NCBI GenBank assembly: GCA_026418935.1
Contig: JAOAAJ010000115.1
Span: forward strand, 1 to 60,453
Reading direction: 5' to 3'
Source of the DNA: Caloramator sp.
GTDB taxonomy: Bacteria > Bacillota > Clostridia > Clostridiales > Caloramatoraceae
Length of the DNA: 60,453 bases
How positions within the stretch are numbered: position 1 is the stretch's first letter; every line of letters begins with the position of its first letter. The translations under genes and the position numbers were made by a program. The notes beneath the pieces were generated by a model. The model did no database searches and was not told where the DNA came from. It saw only the letters and a list, made by a program, of their open reading frames with translations. This document shows positions 42,368 through 51,344 of the stretch, in pieces.

Positions 42368-43910
42368 TTGCATATTCAATAGCTCTTATTTCCCTTATTA
42401 CATTAACTTTAATTTGACCTGGATATTCTAATTCACTTTCTATTCTCTTTACAATATCTCTTGCCATCTGAATCACATCAGCATCTGATATCTGTTCTGG
42501 TTTAACCATAATTCTTATTTCTCTACCTGCTTGAATAGCATAAGATTTTTCTACTCCTTCAAAGGAATCAGCAATTTCTTCTAATTTTTCTAATCTCTTT
42601 ATATAAGCTTCAAGCGTTTCTCTTCTTGCTCCAGGTCTTGCGGCTGAAATCGCATCTGCAGCTTGAACTAATATAGCCTCTATTGTCTGCGGTTCTAAAT
42701 CACCATGGTGTGCTGATACAGCATGTATCACTGCTGGAGATTCATTGTATTTCTTTAATATATCTCCACCTATTAATGCATGTGGGCCTTCTATTTCATG
42801 ATCTAAAGCTTTACCTATATCATGTAAAAGACCAGCTCTTTTTGCTAATGCAACATCAGCTCCAAGTTCAGAAGCCATCAACCCTGCTAAATAAGAAACT
42901 TCTATAGAATGTTTTAAAACATTTTGTCCATAGCTTGTTCTGTACTTTAGTCTACCAAGCAATCTAATTAATTCACTATGTAAACCATGTACACCAGTTT
43001 CAAAAGTAGCTTGTTCGCCTTGTTCGCGAATATCATTTTCAACTTCTTTCTTTGCCTTTTCAACCATCTCTTCAATTCTTGCAGGATGTATTCTACCATC
43101 TGCTATTAGCTTCTCTAATGCAAGTCTTGCAACTTCTCTTCTTATTGGATCAAAACCAGATAATATTACTGCTTCAGGTGTATCATCAATAATTAAATCG
43201 ATACCCGTTAATGTTTCTAATGTTCTAATGTTTCTACCTTCTCTTCCAATAATTCTACCCTTCATTTCATCATTTGGTAGACTTACAACTGAAACTGTAG
43301 TTTCAGCAACATGATCTGCAGCACATCTTTGTATTGCACAAGCAATTATTTCTCTTGCTTTTTTGTCAGCTTCTTCTTTTGCTTTAGTTTCAATTTCCTT
43401 AATTAACATTGCTGCATCATGTTTAACTTCTTCTCTTACATTATTTAAGATTATTTCCTTAGCCTCTTCAGTTGTTAGGTTAGCAATTCTTTCAAGTTCT
43501 TGAACTTGCTTTTTATAAACTTCATTCACCTGTTCTTGTAATTCTTGAATTTCTTGTTGTTTTTTTACTAAGCTTTCTTCTCTTGCTTCTAATGTTTCTA
43601 CCTTTTTATCGAGAGTCTCCTCTCTTAAAATTAATCTTCTCTCCATTCTTTGAATTTCATTTCTTCTTTCTCTTACTTCTTTTTCAAATTCATTTCTTAA
43701 CTTATGAACTTCTTCTTTTGCTTCAAGCATAGCCTCTTTTTTCTTTGATTCTGCCTCTTTTTCTGCATCTGACACAATCTTTTTTGCCAATTCTTCAGCT
43801 GATTGAATCTTTTTTTCAGATATATTCTTTCTTATAAAATAGCCTAAAAAGAAGGCTATCACTCCTGTAGCCCCAATCAATAAAAGCCAAACAAGCGTTT
43901 CTATACACAA
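42363..43910 (-). CDS. rny: Ribonuclease Y
   Basis: A roughly 515-residue membrane-anchored endoribonuclease: N-terminal transmembrane helix ([20 protein letters not shown]), a long coiled coil (about 25-200), a KH domain ([20 protein letters not shown]) and an HD domain ([12 protein letters not shown]). It starts mRNA decay and organises the degradosome. The start is uncertain: GTG 43913 and TTG 43910 are in frame but unusually close to GAGGGAGG, while an ATA at 43904 has ideal spacing. It has its own promoter and a ~140-base leader. Confidence 0.95.
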   Translation of the reverse strand: MCIETLVWLLLIGATGVIAFFLGYFIRKNISEKKIQSAEELAKKIVSDAEKEAESKKKEAMLEAKEEVHKLRNEFEKEVRERRNEIQRMERRLILREETLDKKVETLEAREESLVKKQQEIQELQEQVNEVYKKQVQELERIANLTTEEAKEIILNNVREEVKHDAAMLIKEIETKAKEEADKKAREIIACAIQRCAADHVAETTVSVVSLPNDEMKGRIIGREGRNIRTLETLTGIDLIIDDTPEAVILSGFDPIRREVARLALEKLIADGRIHPARIEEMVEKAKKEVENDIREQGEQATFETGVHGLHSELIRLLGRLKYRTSYGQNVLKHSIEVSYLAGLMASELGADVALAKRAGLLHDIGKALDHEIEGPHALIGGDILKKYNESPAVIHAVSAHHGDLEPQTIEAILVQAADAISAARPGARRETLEAYIKRLEKLEEIADSFEGVEKSYAIQAGREIRIMVKPEQISDADVIQMARDIVKRIESELEYPGQIKVNVIREIRAIEYAK

Positions 43911-43972
43911 CACCTCCCTCTACAGTCAAACAATATTTATTGTATAACATATAGTTATTTTTAAATTAATAA

Positions 43973-44043
43973 GGTTTAATCAACAAGAGACTCCTTAAAT
44001 AATTAACTTAAAATAGAAGCAAGAATTAACGAAAAATTAAACC
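43973..44043 (-). promoter_or_regulatory. Structured leader of rny
   Basis: GGTTTAAT (minus 44043-44036) can pair with ATTAAACC (minus 43980-43973). The loop contains AAGGAGT followed by a possible six-codon TTG-started leader ORF that runs into the right arm. Whether it regulates rny is unknown. Confidence 0.3.
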
Positions 44044-44056
44044 ATTATTTGTATTT

Positions 44057-44085
44057 ATTTTATTATAGTTTTAATTTTATGTCAA
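44057..44085 (-). promoter_or_regulatory. Sigma-A promoter of rny
   Basis: On the minus strand TTGACA (44085-44080), a 17-base spacer and TAAAAT (44062-44057). The -35 overlaps the stop codon of the upstream Rad50-like C-terminal gene. Confidence 0.8.
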
Positions 44086-44738
44086 GTTACAGGGGTAACA
44101 CTACTAACAGTATCAATTAATTCTACCCTATACTTTTTATCTGCAGATTCTAATAGATGTGTATTATGAGTAACCATAATAATCTGCCTATTAAACATTT
44201 TAGAAACCTGCTTTAAAAATTCAGCAACATTAATTACATAATCTTCACTCACATGCTTTGCTGGTTCATCTAATATTAATGGACCATTTATTTTTGGATT
44301 ATGAGCTTCTAATAGTGCTATCCTAAGTGCCAAAGATACTATATCAACTACTCCTCCTCCTCTTGATACCTCAGGTCTAGTTGTTACACTTTGTCCATTT
44401 TCTAAAGGGGTTATAACAAAAAAATCTGCTTCATTTCTATTTGCTTTTTCATTTAACTCTATTTTAAACTCAATATTTGAATTAAAAATATACTGCAAAC
44501 AATTTGTTACAATATATTCAATTTGCTGTTTTGATTGATTACGAGCATATTCAGAAACATTTTGAAGTAGCCTTTTAGATTCTAACAAAGTAAGTTCCCT
44601 TTTTTCTAAAACTTTTAACTTTTCTTCTATTGCTTTTTTTTCATTATTTAGAGCCTGTAATTGTCCCTTAAGTTCATAGTAAATTTGTTTTTCTTCTTCA
44701 AATTTCTTATTTAAACAATTTAATTTTTCTAACCACAT
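44082..44738 (-). CDS. Rad50/SbcC-like ATPase, C-terminal half
   Basis: A 218-residue protein with an N-terminal coiled coil (1-75) and the C-terminal lobe of an SMC/Rad50-type ATPase: signature-like SRGGGVVDIVSLALRIAL (Ser125 to Leu142), Walker B PLILDEPAKH (Asp157, Glu158) and H-loop His191 (MVTHNTH). It has no Walker A, so it must pair with another chain. That partner is the 479-residue protein encoded two genes upstream. TAGGGTGATAAT provides its own ribosome binding site. Confidence 0.82.
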   Translation of the reverse strand: MWLEKLNCLNKKFEEEKQIYYELKGQLQALNNEKKAIEEKLKVLEKRELTLLESKRLLQNVSEYARNQSKQQIEYIVTNCLQYIFNSNIEFKIELNEKANRNEADFFVITPLENGQSVTTRPEVSRGGGVVDIVSLALRIALLEAHNPKINGPLILDEPAKHVSEDYVINVAEFLKQVSKMFNRQIIMVTHNTHLLESADKKYRVELIDTVSSVTPVT

Positions 44739-44747
44739 ATTATCACC

Positions 44748-44987
44748 CTATATATCCTTTGGTATTAAACCTTCTGCTTCATTAATTAGAGCCAGTATTT
44801 CGTTTTCTAAGTTTTTTATTTCTTGCTCTAAATTATCAGGTTCAAACCCTAATTTTTTTATTTCATTCATTAATTCTTTTTTCTGTATTTGAAGCTGTTC
44901 TAATCTTGTCTCAGCTTTTATTCTTTTATTTTTTGCATATTCAAGTCTTCGTTTTAAATCATTTAATTTTTCTTCGTAGTTATACAT
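44748..44987 (-). CDS. Small coiled-coil protein of the split Rad50 operon
   Basis: A 79-residue, almost fully helical protein: YEEKLNDLKRRLEYAKNKRI, RLEQLQIQKKELMNEI, EPDNLEQEIKNLENEILALI, ending EAEGLIPKDI. It lies between the N-terminal and C-terminal halves of a Rad50-like ATPase and in the same reading frame as both, separated by TAA TAA ATG and TAG-GGT-GAT-AAT-ATG. GAGGAGGAATAATAA is a strong ribosome binding site. It probably joins the coiled-coil arm of the complex; no direct evidence. Confidence 0.7.
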   Translation of the reverse strand: MYNYEEKLNDLKRRLEYAKNKRIKAETRLEQLQIQKKELMNEIKKLGFEPDNLEQEIKNLENEILALINEAEGLIPKDI

Positions 44988-44990
44988 TTA

Positions 44991-46430
44991 TTATTCCTCC
45001 TCAATTATACTTAAAATTTTATCAATACTTAATTCATCAATTTCACTTCCACACATAGGACAAACATTTATATTTTTTAATATACTTTTATAACTATCCT
45101 TTAAATTAGAAATTTCAGCTGTACATTTTTTATAATCTAAAGATATATCTGAAATTTCTTTTTTCATTTTATTATAGTTTTCACTATAATCTATAATATT
45201 TTTAAATTTGTATATTTTTTCATCAATAAAATATATTAATTCAATACACCTATCTAGTTTATCAAACTTTTTCATATATTCATTTCCTTTAGAAATAGAC
45301 ATAGTACACGAAATATATTTATTGTATTTATCATTTAATTGAGAATACTTAATAAGTACCTGTTCTATTTTTTGTACTATCTTATCTATCTCAGGAATAT
45401 TTCTTGTATTAACTTCAATCTTTTCATTTAATTTTATATCATTATTTAATGTAAAACTTTTTTGTTTTAATTCATATAAAATGCCATATTTTTGTATTAG
45501 ATCAATTAATTTTTTTATATATGTATTTACTGTATCTATATTATCTGTCTTTTCTATTATTTCCTGCTGTTTTAAAATATCACTACTTATTAGATTTATA
45601 CTGCTATTTATATTATTTAATTTTATAAAATCATATATTTTTTTCTCTAATATTTTTATATCGAAGTTTTCTATAAACTTTAATTCTTGAACAGTTTTTT
45701 CCATTTCTATAATTTCTGTATTTAATTGTTTTATCGTTTCATTATATTTTTTTATTACATCTAATAAATTTATCTTTTGTTGAAGCTTATACAATATTTT
45801 TTCTTTCTCTATTATATATAATTCTAAATCATTTACATAGTTTAAAGAATCTATCTTCTTATTAATTTCACTTAAATTGTCTTTTATGACTTTTGTATCG
45901 CTTTGAATAAGATTGATGTCTTTGTTTATATCCTTAATAGCTTCATCTATTATATTTAGCCCTACAATCTTACCTATTGCCTTTGATTTAAAAGAATTAG
46001 GTTGACTTAACAAAAACGGTCCTTCTAATTGTTCTGATAAATTTAAACACATGTCATTATCCTTGTCAATTTTTATTTTTTTAATCTTATGAGCCTCTAA
46101 TATTTCTAACGGAATATCGTTACCAAATCCTTCGAATACAAATTCTTCTCCATTCTTAATTAATCTATATGAATTTTTAGTTTTTGTTCTTTCTCTTATT
46201 ATTTTTACTCCATCTGATAAGGTTAAAGTTACTCTACAGTAATTAGAATCAAACCTTATAAACTCAGAACCCTTGGGTTCATTAAATAAGCACCATTTTA
46301 AAGCCCTTATAATGGCTGATTTCCCATTATCAGAGGGACCTACAATAACATTTAAATTTTCGCTAAAATCAAGCTTTGAATATTTATGTGATTGAAAATT
46401 TTCAATTTCAATTGATTTTATGTAAATCAA
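44991..46430 (-). CDS. Rad50/SbcC-like ATPase, N-terminal half with terminal zinc hook
   Basis: A 479-residue protein: N-terminal ATPase lobe with Walker A GPSDNGKS at residues 31-38 and Q-loop LLSQPNSF near residue 119, then about 270 residues of coiled coil, and a zinc-hook motif CPMCG (Cys457, Cys460) only about 20 residues from the end. A normal Rad50/SbcC continues into a return coil and C-terminal lobe; here those are separate genes downstream. The start is TTG overlapping the nuclease stop (TTGA), behind GAGGTGG. Confidence 0.85.
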   Translation of the reverse strand: MIYIKSIEIENFQSHKYSKLDFSENLNVIVGPSDNGKSAIIRALKWCLFNEPKGSEFIRFDSNYCRVTLTLSDGVKIIRERTKTKNSYRLIKNGEEFVFEGFGNDIPLEILEAHKIKKIKIDKDNDMCLNLSEQLEGPFLLSQPNSFKSKAIGKIVGLNIIDEAIKDINKDINLIQSDTKVIKDNLSEINKKIDSLNYVNDLELYIIEKEKILYKLQQKINLLDVIKKYNETIKQLNTEIIEMEKTVQELKFIENFDIKILEKKIYDFIKLNNINSSINLISSDILKQQEIIEKTDNIDTVNTYIKKLIDLIQKYGILYELKQKSFTLNNDIKLNEKIEVNTRNIPEIDKIVQKIEQVLIKYSQLNDKYNKYISCTMSISKGNEYMKKFDKLDRCIELIYFIDEKIYKFKNIIDYSENYNKMKKEISDISLDYKKCTAEISNLKDSYKSILKNINVCPMCGSEIDELSIDKILSIIEEE

Positions 46431-47410
46431 TCTACCACCTCATTTGACAAAATCATATGTGCCTTAGTTAATCTGTCTAATACCTCTTTTTTAATTTCAT
46501 CTGGTATAGATTCCTTTTTTGCAACCTCCTCAACTATTTGATTAATACTTAACATCTCAAATTCACCATAAGTATTAACAGTTTGAATTATATTATTAAA
46601 TAATATTTCTCTTTGTTCTTGTATCTTAATAAAACTTCTATCTAATATATCTTCACCCCGAGGTGCTGATTTTATTTTTTCAATAGATATAGATATACCG
46701 TCATCTATATTTATCACTGCAAAACTAGGACTTCTTTTAATTTCTGATAAACTATTGTTTATTCTAACAATTGCACCTGGATTAACAAAATATTTGTCTT
46801 CAAACTTAATTAGTCCATAACCTGTATGGTAATGACCACATAATGTTATATCTGCTTCTGTTTTTTGAACAATCTCTTCAATTGTTGTATGAGGCACTTC
46901 TTTTATAAATGGTTTTTCCATTAGCATACCATGTACAATATGTATTAAATAATTACAATCATCTTTATTTGAAATATATTTACTTTTATATGAATCTACA
47001 TCAATATCGTATGTAAAACTAGAACCAGTAATTTTTACTTTTACCTTTCCATCATATAATTCTACAGGTTTGTTGTCTAAAATCCACACTATACCTAATG
47101 TTTCAAGAATTCCTATTATTGTTCTATTTACAGTATTGGGATTTTGTCCAAATATATCGTGATTACCTAAAACCATATAAATTGGTTTTGGAAATTTATT
47201 TAATATATCTATAAATTTTTGCATAACAGATAGTGAAACATCAGGTCTGTCTAATAAATCTCCTCCAAATAGAACATAGTCAATTTTATTTGATTTAATA
47301 TAATTAAGTAATTCCTCAAACTTATTATACAAAGTATTCTCAAAATTATCTAATCTTGCACGAGGATTTGTTCCCCTAATATGTGTATCTGTAAAAAATA
47401 AAAACTTCAT
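46427..47410 (-). CDS. Mre11/SbcD-like metallophosphoesterase (DNA nuclease)
   Basis: A 327-residue calcineurin-like phosphoesterase with all metal ligands: FTDTHI (Asp8, His10), FGGDLLD (Asp51), GNHD (Asn83, His84), a conserved HG in HIVHGM and CGHYHTG. The C-terminal ~70 residues could be the capping/Rad50-binding region. It should form the nuclease of a Mre11-Rad50-type complex with the genes downstream, which it overlaps. It begins 6 bases after recX, so it belongs to a recX repair operon. Confidence 0.88.
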   Translation of the reverse strand: MKFLFFTDTHIRGTNPRARLDNFENTLYNKFEELLNYIKSNKIDYVLFGGDLLDRPDVSLSVMQKFIDILNKFPKPIYMVLGNHDIFGQNPNTVNRTIIGILETLGIVWILDNKPVELYDGKVKVKITGSSFTYDIDVDSYKSKYISNKDDCNYLIHIVHGMLMEKPFIKEVPHTTIEEIVQKTEADITLCGHYHTGYGLIKFEDKYFVNPGAIVRINNSLSEIKRSPSFAVINIDDGISISIEKIKSAPRGEDILDRSFIKIQEQREILFNNIIQTVNTYGEFEMLSINQIVEEVAKKESIPDEIKKEVLDRLTKAHMILSNEVVD

Positions 47411-47416
47411 GAGTAT

Positions 47417-48040
47417 CTACTCCCATTCTATTTCTTTATCTATTTTTTGTAATACTTTTTTTATTTCTTCATTTGTATATCCCTTATAATACAAAAATCT
47501 TGCTACTTTAATTAAAGCATCTTTACTATTTTTATATGCTTTAAATTTTTTTAGAGCCAAATCGTATGCATTTTTGAACATTTCATCTTCATTAAAATCA
47601 ATCTTTTCAACAATATTATTATTTACTCCCTTTATTTTTAATTCATTTAAAATTCTTACCCTACCAAGCTTATTCATATTTATCTTTTTTCTAACGAATT
47701 TATTAGCATATTTGAAATCATCTATCAATTCATACTCTTGAAGTTTATTAATTATAATTTCAATACTGTTTTCACTATATCCCTTTTGTTTTAATTTATC
47801 AACAAATTCTTTTTTAGAATAATCTCTTATATTTAATAGATTTAACGCATATCTATATCCTTTATTTATTTCACATTCCTGTATTAATGTTGTTAATTCC
47901 TTTTCACTTATATTTCTATCAATCTTTATATCATATTTAATTATATCCTCTAAATCAGCCGAAAAACAATATATCCCATCTATATATATATTATATCTAT
48001 CACTTTTTTTCTTTTGTTTTTCAATTCCAGTTATTTGCAT
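47417..48040 (-). CDS. recX: RecA regulator RecX
   Basis: A 207-residue protein built of repeated three-helix units typical of RecX: YRYALNLLNIRDYSKKEFVD, KLQEYELIDDFKYANKFV and the C-terminal ALIKVARFLYYKGYTNEEI. RecX binds RecA filaments and modulates strand exchange. AAAGGAGTTGATTAG gives the ribosome binding site. It lies after the recA terminator, so its expression depends on readthrough or an unseen promoter. Confidence 0.93.
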   Translation of the reverse strand: MQITGIEKQKKKSDRYNIYIDGIYCFSADLEDIIKYDIKIDRNISEKELTTLIQECEINKGYRYALNLLNIRDYSKKEFVDKLKQKGYSENSIEIIINKLQEYELIDDFKYANKFVRKKINMNKLGRVRILNELKIKGVNNNIVEKIDFNEDEMFKNAYDLALKKFKAYKNSKDALIKVARFLYYKGYTNEEIKKVLQKIDKEIEWE

Positions 48041-48063
48041 CTAATCAACTCCTTTAAAATTGA

Positions 48064-48094
48064 AAATAAACATCCCTAATTGGGATGTTTATTT
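48064..48094 (-). terminator. Terminator of recA
   Basis: AAATAAACATCCC (48064-48076) and GGGATGTTTATTT (48082-48094) form a perfect 13-bp stem; on the minus strand it is followed by TTTATTTTC. It separates recA from recX. Confidence 0.85.
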
Positions 48095-48098
48095 AAAA

Positions 48099-49133
48099 CT
48101 ACTCTTCACTTTTATTGTCTAAATTTGCATTTGTTGTTAAATTAGATAAAGGTAAATTATATTTTTGCCTAATGGCATTTTCGATTTCTAAAGCAACTTG
48201 TGGATTTTCTTTTAAATAGTTTTTAGCGTTTTCTCTTCCTTGACCAAGCTTAATATCTTTATATGAGAACCATGCTCCACTTTTTTGTATTATATTGTTA
48301 TTTACCGCTACATCTAATATATTACCTTCCTTAGAAATACCTTCACCATACATTATATCAAATTCTGCTTGCTTAAATGGAAGTGCAACTTTATTTTTAA
48401 CCACCTTTACCCTTGTTCTACTTCCCAGAACATCTTCACCTTGTTTAATTGAATCTACCTTTCTAACATCCAATCTTACAGAGGCATAGAATTTAAGTGC
48501 CCTACCTCCAGGTGTCGTTTCTGGGCTACCAAACATTACACCTACTTTTTCTCTTAATTGGTTTATAAAAATTGCAACACATTTTGATTTATTTATTGCA
48601 CCAGCTAATTTTCTAAGTGCTTGAGACATAAGCCTTGCTTGTAATCCTACAAAAGCATCTCCCATTTCACCTTCAATTTCTGCCTTTGGTACCAATGCAG
48701 CAACTGAGTCGATTACAATTACATCTATTGCACCTGATCTTACTAATGCTTCAGCAATTTCAAGTGCTTGTTCTCCAGTATCTGGTTGAGAAACAACCAA
48801 ATTAGATACATCAACACCAAGCTTAGTTGCATATGTAGGATCTAGTGCATGTTCTGCATCTATGAAAGCTGCAGTTCCTCCATTTTTTTGTGCTTCTGCT
48901 ACTATATGAAGTGCTACTGTTGTTTTACCTGATGATTCAGGGCCATATATTTCTACTATTCTTCCTCTTGGAACTCCTCCAATTCCAAGTGCTATATCTA
49001 AATCAAGCGAACCAGTTGATATTGCTTCAACATTTAACTTTGAATTTTCTCCTAACTTCATTATTGAACCTTTGCCAAACTGTTTTTCTATTTGGCTTAA
49101 TGCCAATTCTAATGCTTTTTGTTTTTCATTCAT
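48099..49133 (-). CDS. recA: Recombinase RecA
   Basis: A 344-residue RecA: Walker A GPESSGKT at residues 64-71, [20 protein letters not shown] with loop L1, [20 protein letters not shown] and L2 around [11 protein letters not shown]. It drives strand exchange and activates LexA cleavage. AAGGAAGGATAAA precedes the ATG. The promoter has a LexA box just after the -10, so it is SOS-induced. Confidence 0.98.
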   Translation of the reverse strand: MNEKQKALELALSQIEKQFGKGSIMKLGENSKLNVEAISTGSLDLDIALGIGGVPRGRIVEIYGPESSGKTTVALHIVAEAQKNGGTAAFIDAEHALDPTYATKLGVDVSNLVVSQPDTGEQALEIAEALVRSGAIDVIVIDSVAALVPKAEIEGEMGDAFVGLQARLMSQALRKLAGAINKSKCVAIFINQLREKVGVMFGSPETTPGGRALKFYASVRLDVRKVDSIKQGEDVLGSRTRVKVVKNKVALPFKQAEFDIMYGEGISKEGNILDVAVNNNIIQKSGAWFSYKDIKLGQGRENAKNYLKENPQVALEIENAIRQKYNLPLSNLTTNANLDNKSEE

Positions 49134-49151
49134 ATTTTATCCTTCCTTTCC

Positions 49152-49165
49152 CGAACATCTGTTCT
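49152..49165. promoter_or_regulatory. LexA box of recA
   Basis: CGAACATCTGTTCT (minus strand AGAACAGATGTTCG) fits GAAC-N4-GTTC exactly and lies immediately downstream of the recA -10. Confidence 0.92.
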
Positions 49166-49166
49166 T

Positions 49167-49195
49167 ATTATATAACAATTTTTTCTTTAGGTCAA
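49167..49195 (-). promoter_or_regulatory. Sigma-A promoter of recA
   Basis: On the minus strand TTGACC (49195-49190), a 17-base spacer and TATAAT (49172-49167). Confidence 0.9.
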
Positions 49196-49280
49196 CAATA
49201 TTATTTTTTTAATTTTATATCACTTATGATATTGTCAATTATTATACTTACGGAAATATATTAAAAAAATTTATAATAAA

Positions 49281-49317
49281 AAGAATAAGAGTAAACAACG
49301 TTTACCCTCATTCTTTT
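49281..49317 (-). terminator. Terminator of pgsA
   Basis: AAGAATAAGAGTAAAC pairs with GTTTACCCTCATTCTT through G-U wobbles at two positions; the minus strand continues with TTTTTATT. The pgsA stop lies in the stem. Confidence 0.75.
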
Positions 49318-49841
49318 GAATTTATGAATTTTCTATTTTTCTCAATGTAATCAATACCAGAGATAATTGTTATGATAGTTGCTATATACATTAAATATAT
49401 ATATATATTATATCCACCATATTTTAGCTCAATTAAAGCTGCTATTATAGCTACAATTTGAGTAACTGTCTTAAGTTTCCCCCAATTGCTGGCTGCAATT
49501 ACATTTCCTTCAGAAGCAGCTACTGCTCTTAATCCAGTAATTGCAAATTCACGTGCTAAAATTATTACAACAAGCCAAGATGGAATAATTTGACGTTCTA
49601 CTAATGCAACTAAGGCTGCTGTAACTATTAATTTATCTGCTAATGGATCTAAGAATTTTCCAAATTTTGTTATTTGATTTCTGTTTCTTGCTATATATCC
49701 ATCTAAGCTATCAGTCAAAGCAGCAATTATAAAAATTATTGTTGCTATCCAATTACCATAGGGTATTTTTACTAAAAGAAAAAACAAAAATAATGGAACC
49801 AAAAATATTCTAGATATTGTTATCTTGTTTGCTAAATTCAT
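49308..49841 (-). CDS. pgsA: Phosphatidylglycerophosphate synthase PgsA
   Basis: A 177-residue CDP-alcohol phosphatidyltransferase. The signature D-x2-DG-x2-AR-x8-G-x3-D-x3-D is visible as DSLDGYIARNRNQITKFGKF followed by LDPLADK, and four or more hydrophobic segments follow. It makes phosphatidylglycerol phosphate for membrane lipids. ATG 49841 is 9 bases after GGAG; earlier starts are too close. It overlaps rimO by 32 bases in another frame. Confidence 0.94.
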   Translation of the reverse strand: MNLANKITISRIFLVPLFLFFLLVKIPYGNWIATIIFIIAALTDSLDGYIARNRNQITKFGKFLDPLADKLIVTAALVALVERQIIPSWLVVIILAREFAITGLRAVAASEGNVIAASNWGKLKTVTQIVAIIAALIELKYGGYNIYIYLMYIATIITIISGIDYIEKNRKFINSKE

Positions 49842-51165
49842 AAACATCAACTCCTAATAAATCATAATTATAAGCCTTTGTTATTTTTACACTAATAATA
49901 TCACCTTTTTTATATTCTAAACTTGTTTCTACATAAATAGTTTGATCAATTTCTGGTGCATCAGCATATGATCTACCATAATACACTCCTTCATCTGTAA
50001 TGCCATCAATAATTACCTCTACTATATTTCCTACCAACTTCATATTTTTTTCTAAAGCAATTTTACTTTGGATTTTCATTAATTTTTCTTTTCTATATTT
50101 TTTAACTTCATCACTTATCTGATTATCAAATAACGCTGCTCTTGTACCTTCTTCCTGTGAATATTCAAAAATACCTACTCTATCTAATCTGTATTCTTTT
50201 ATAAAATCAACTAATTCATTAAAGTCTTCTTCTGTTTCATTTGGAAAACCTACAATCAATGATGTTCTAATCACTGCATTTGGAATGTTGTTTCTTATAT
50301 TATCTATTACTTCTAATATTCTTTCCTTTGTTGTTCTTCTATTCATCAATTTCAATATTTTATTACTTATATGCTGAATTGGTATATCAAAGTATTGACA
50401 TATTTTATCACTATTTTTTATTGTTTCAATAAGTTCATCATCTATCTCTTCTGGATATGAATACATTACTCTAATCCATTCTATGCCTTCTATTTTTTCT
50501 ATTTCTTTTAACAACACTGCCAATGACTTCTTTTTGTATAAATCAATTCCATACATGGTTGTATCTTGTGCTACTATAATTATTTCCTTAACACCTTGAT
50601 TTGCTAACTGCTTTGCCTCTTTTATTATATCTTCAATTTTTCTACTTCTATATCTACCTCTTAATTGTGGAATAATGCAATAACTACAATTGTTATTACA
50701 ACCTTCAGCTATTTTTATATATGCATAATGATTAGGTGTTGATAAAATTCTTTCATTATATTCTAAATTATAATTTATATTTCCTACTTTTACAATCTTA
50801 TTATTTCCTTTTAATATATTATTAACAACTTCAACTATATTTTGATAATTACCTGTACCTACTACAGCATCTAATTCAGGCATTTCATTTAATAAATCTT
50901 GTTTATATCTTTCTGCCATACATCCAGTTGCTATTATAGCTTTACAATTTCCATCCTGTTTATTTTGTGCCATTTCTAATATAGTTTCTATTGATTCCAT
51001 TTTAGCAGATTCTATAAAACCACAGGTATTAACTATAATTATATCTGCCAATTTCTCATCATTGACAATTTCAAAACCATCCTCTTTTAATTCGTGTAAC
51101 ATTACTTCTGCATCAACTCTGTTTTTATCACAACCTAATGAAATCAATCCAACCTTATATTTCAT
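49810..51165 (-). CDS. rimO: Ribosomal protein S12 methylthiotransferase RimO
   Basis: A 451-residue methylthiotransferase related to MiaB. N-terminal ISLGCDKNRVDAE (Cys12), VNTCGFIESAK and ATGCMAERY supply one cluster; radical-SAM GCNNNCSYC supplies the other; a C-terminal TRAM domain follows. The N-terminus SLGCDKNRVD separates RimO from MiaB. It modifies an Asp of S12. AAAGGAGTTGATTTTA sets the ATG at 51165. Confidence 0.95.
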   Translation of the reverse strand: MKYKVGLISLGCDKNRVDAEVMLHELKEDGFEIVNDEKLADIIIVNTCGFIESAKMESIETILEMAQNKQDGNCKAIIATGCMAERYKQDLLNEMPELDAVVGTGNYQNIVEVVNNILKGNNKIVKVGNINYNLEYNERILSTPNHYAYIKIAEGCNNNCSYCIIPQLRGRYRSRKIEDIIKEAKQLANQGVKEIIIVAQDTTMYGIDLYKKKSLAVLLKEIEKIEGIEWIRVMYSYPEEIDDELIETIKNSDKICQYFDIPIQHISNKILKLMNRRTTKERILEVIDNIRNNIPNAVIRTSLIVGFPNETEEDFNELVDFIKEYRLDRVGIFEYSQEEGTRAALFDNQISDEVKKYRKEKLMKIQSKIALEKNMKLVGNIVEVIIDGITDEGVYYGRSYADAPEIDQTIYVETSLEYKKGDIISVKITKAYNYDLLGVDVYEFSKQDNNI

Positions 51166-51294
51166 TAAAATCAACTCCTTTTCTATTTCCTGGGCAATTA
51201 TCGCCGATTATTTATTATTATCTTCATTTTACTTATTATTACTCTATTTTTGTTAATTTTACTCCTTGTATTATATTTTGATTTTATACGACAA

Positions 51295-51334
51295 AAATCA
51301 ACCTCATATATTTTATAATATACGAGGTTGATTT
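51295..51334 (-). terminator. Terminator of the ftsK/spoIIIE gene
   Basis: AAATCAACCTC (51295-51305) pairs with GAGGTTGATTT (51324-51334), with extra A-T pairing in the loop; the minus strand continues TTGTCG after a T-run. Confidence 0.85.
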
Positions 51335-51344
51335 ACAATATATA

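Noticed and set aside
42683-42907. Plus-strand open frame inside rny
   Set aside because: It is antisense to the conserved HD domain of RNase Y and has no ribosome binding site; a shadow frame.
44082-46430. Explanation of the three-piece Rad50 as a decayed pseudogene or sequencing error
   Set aside because: Each piece has its own well-placed ribosome binding site and intact motifs, and the breaks are at coiled-coil positions. Not fully excluded.
51190-51215. GCCGATTA resembling a sigma-28 -10
   Set aside because: No TAAA at the right distance upstream, and the downstream genes on that strand do not fit flagellar control.
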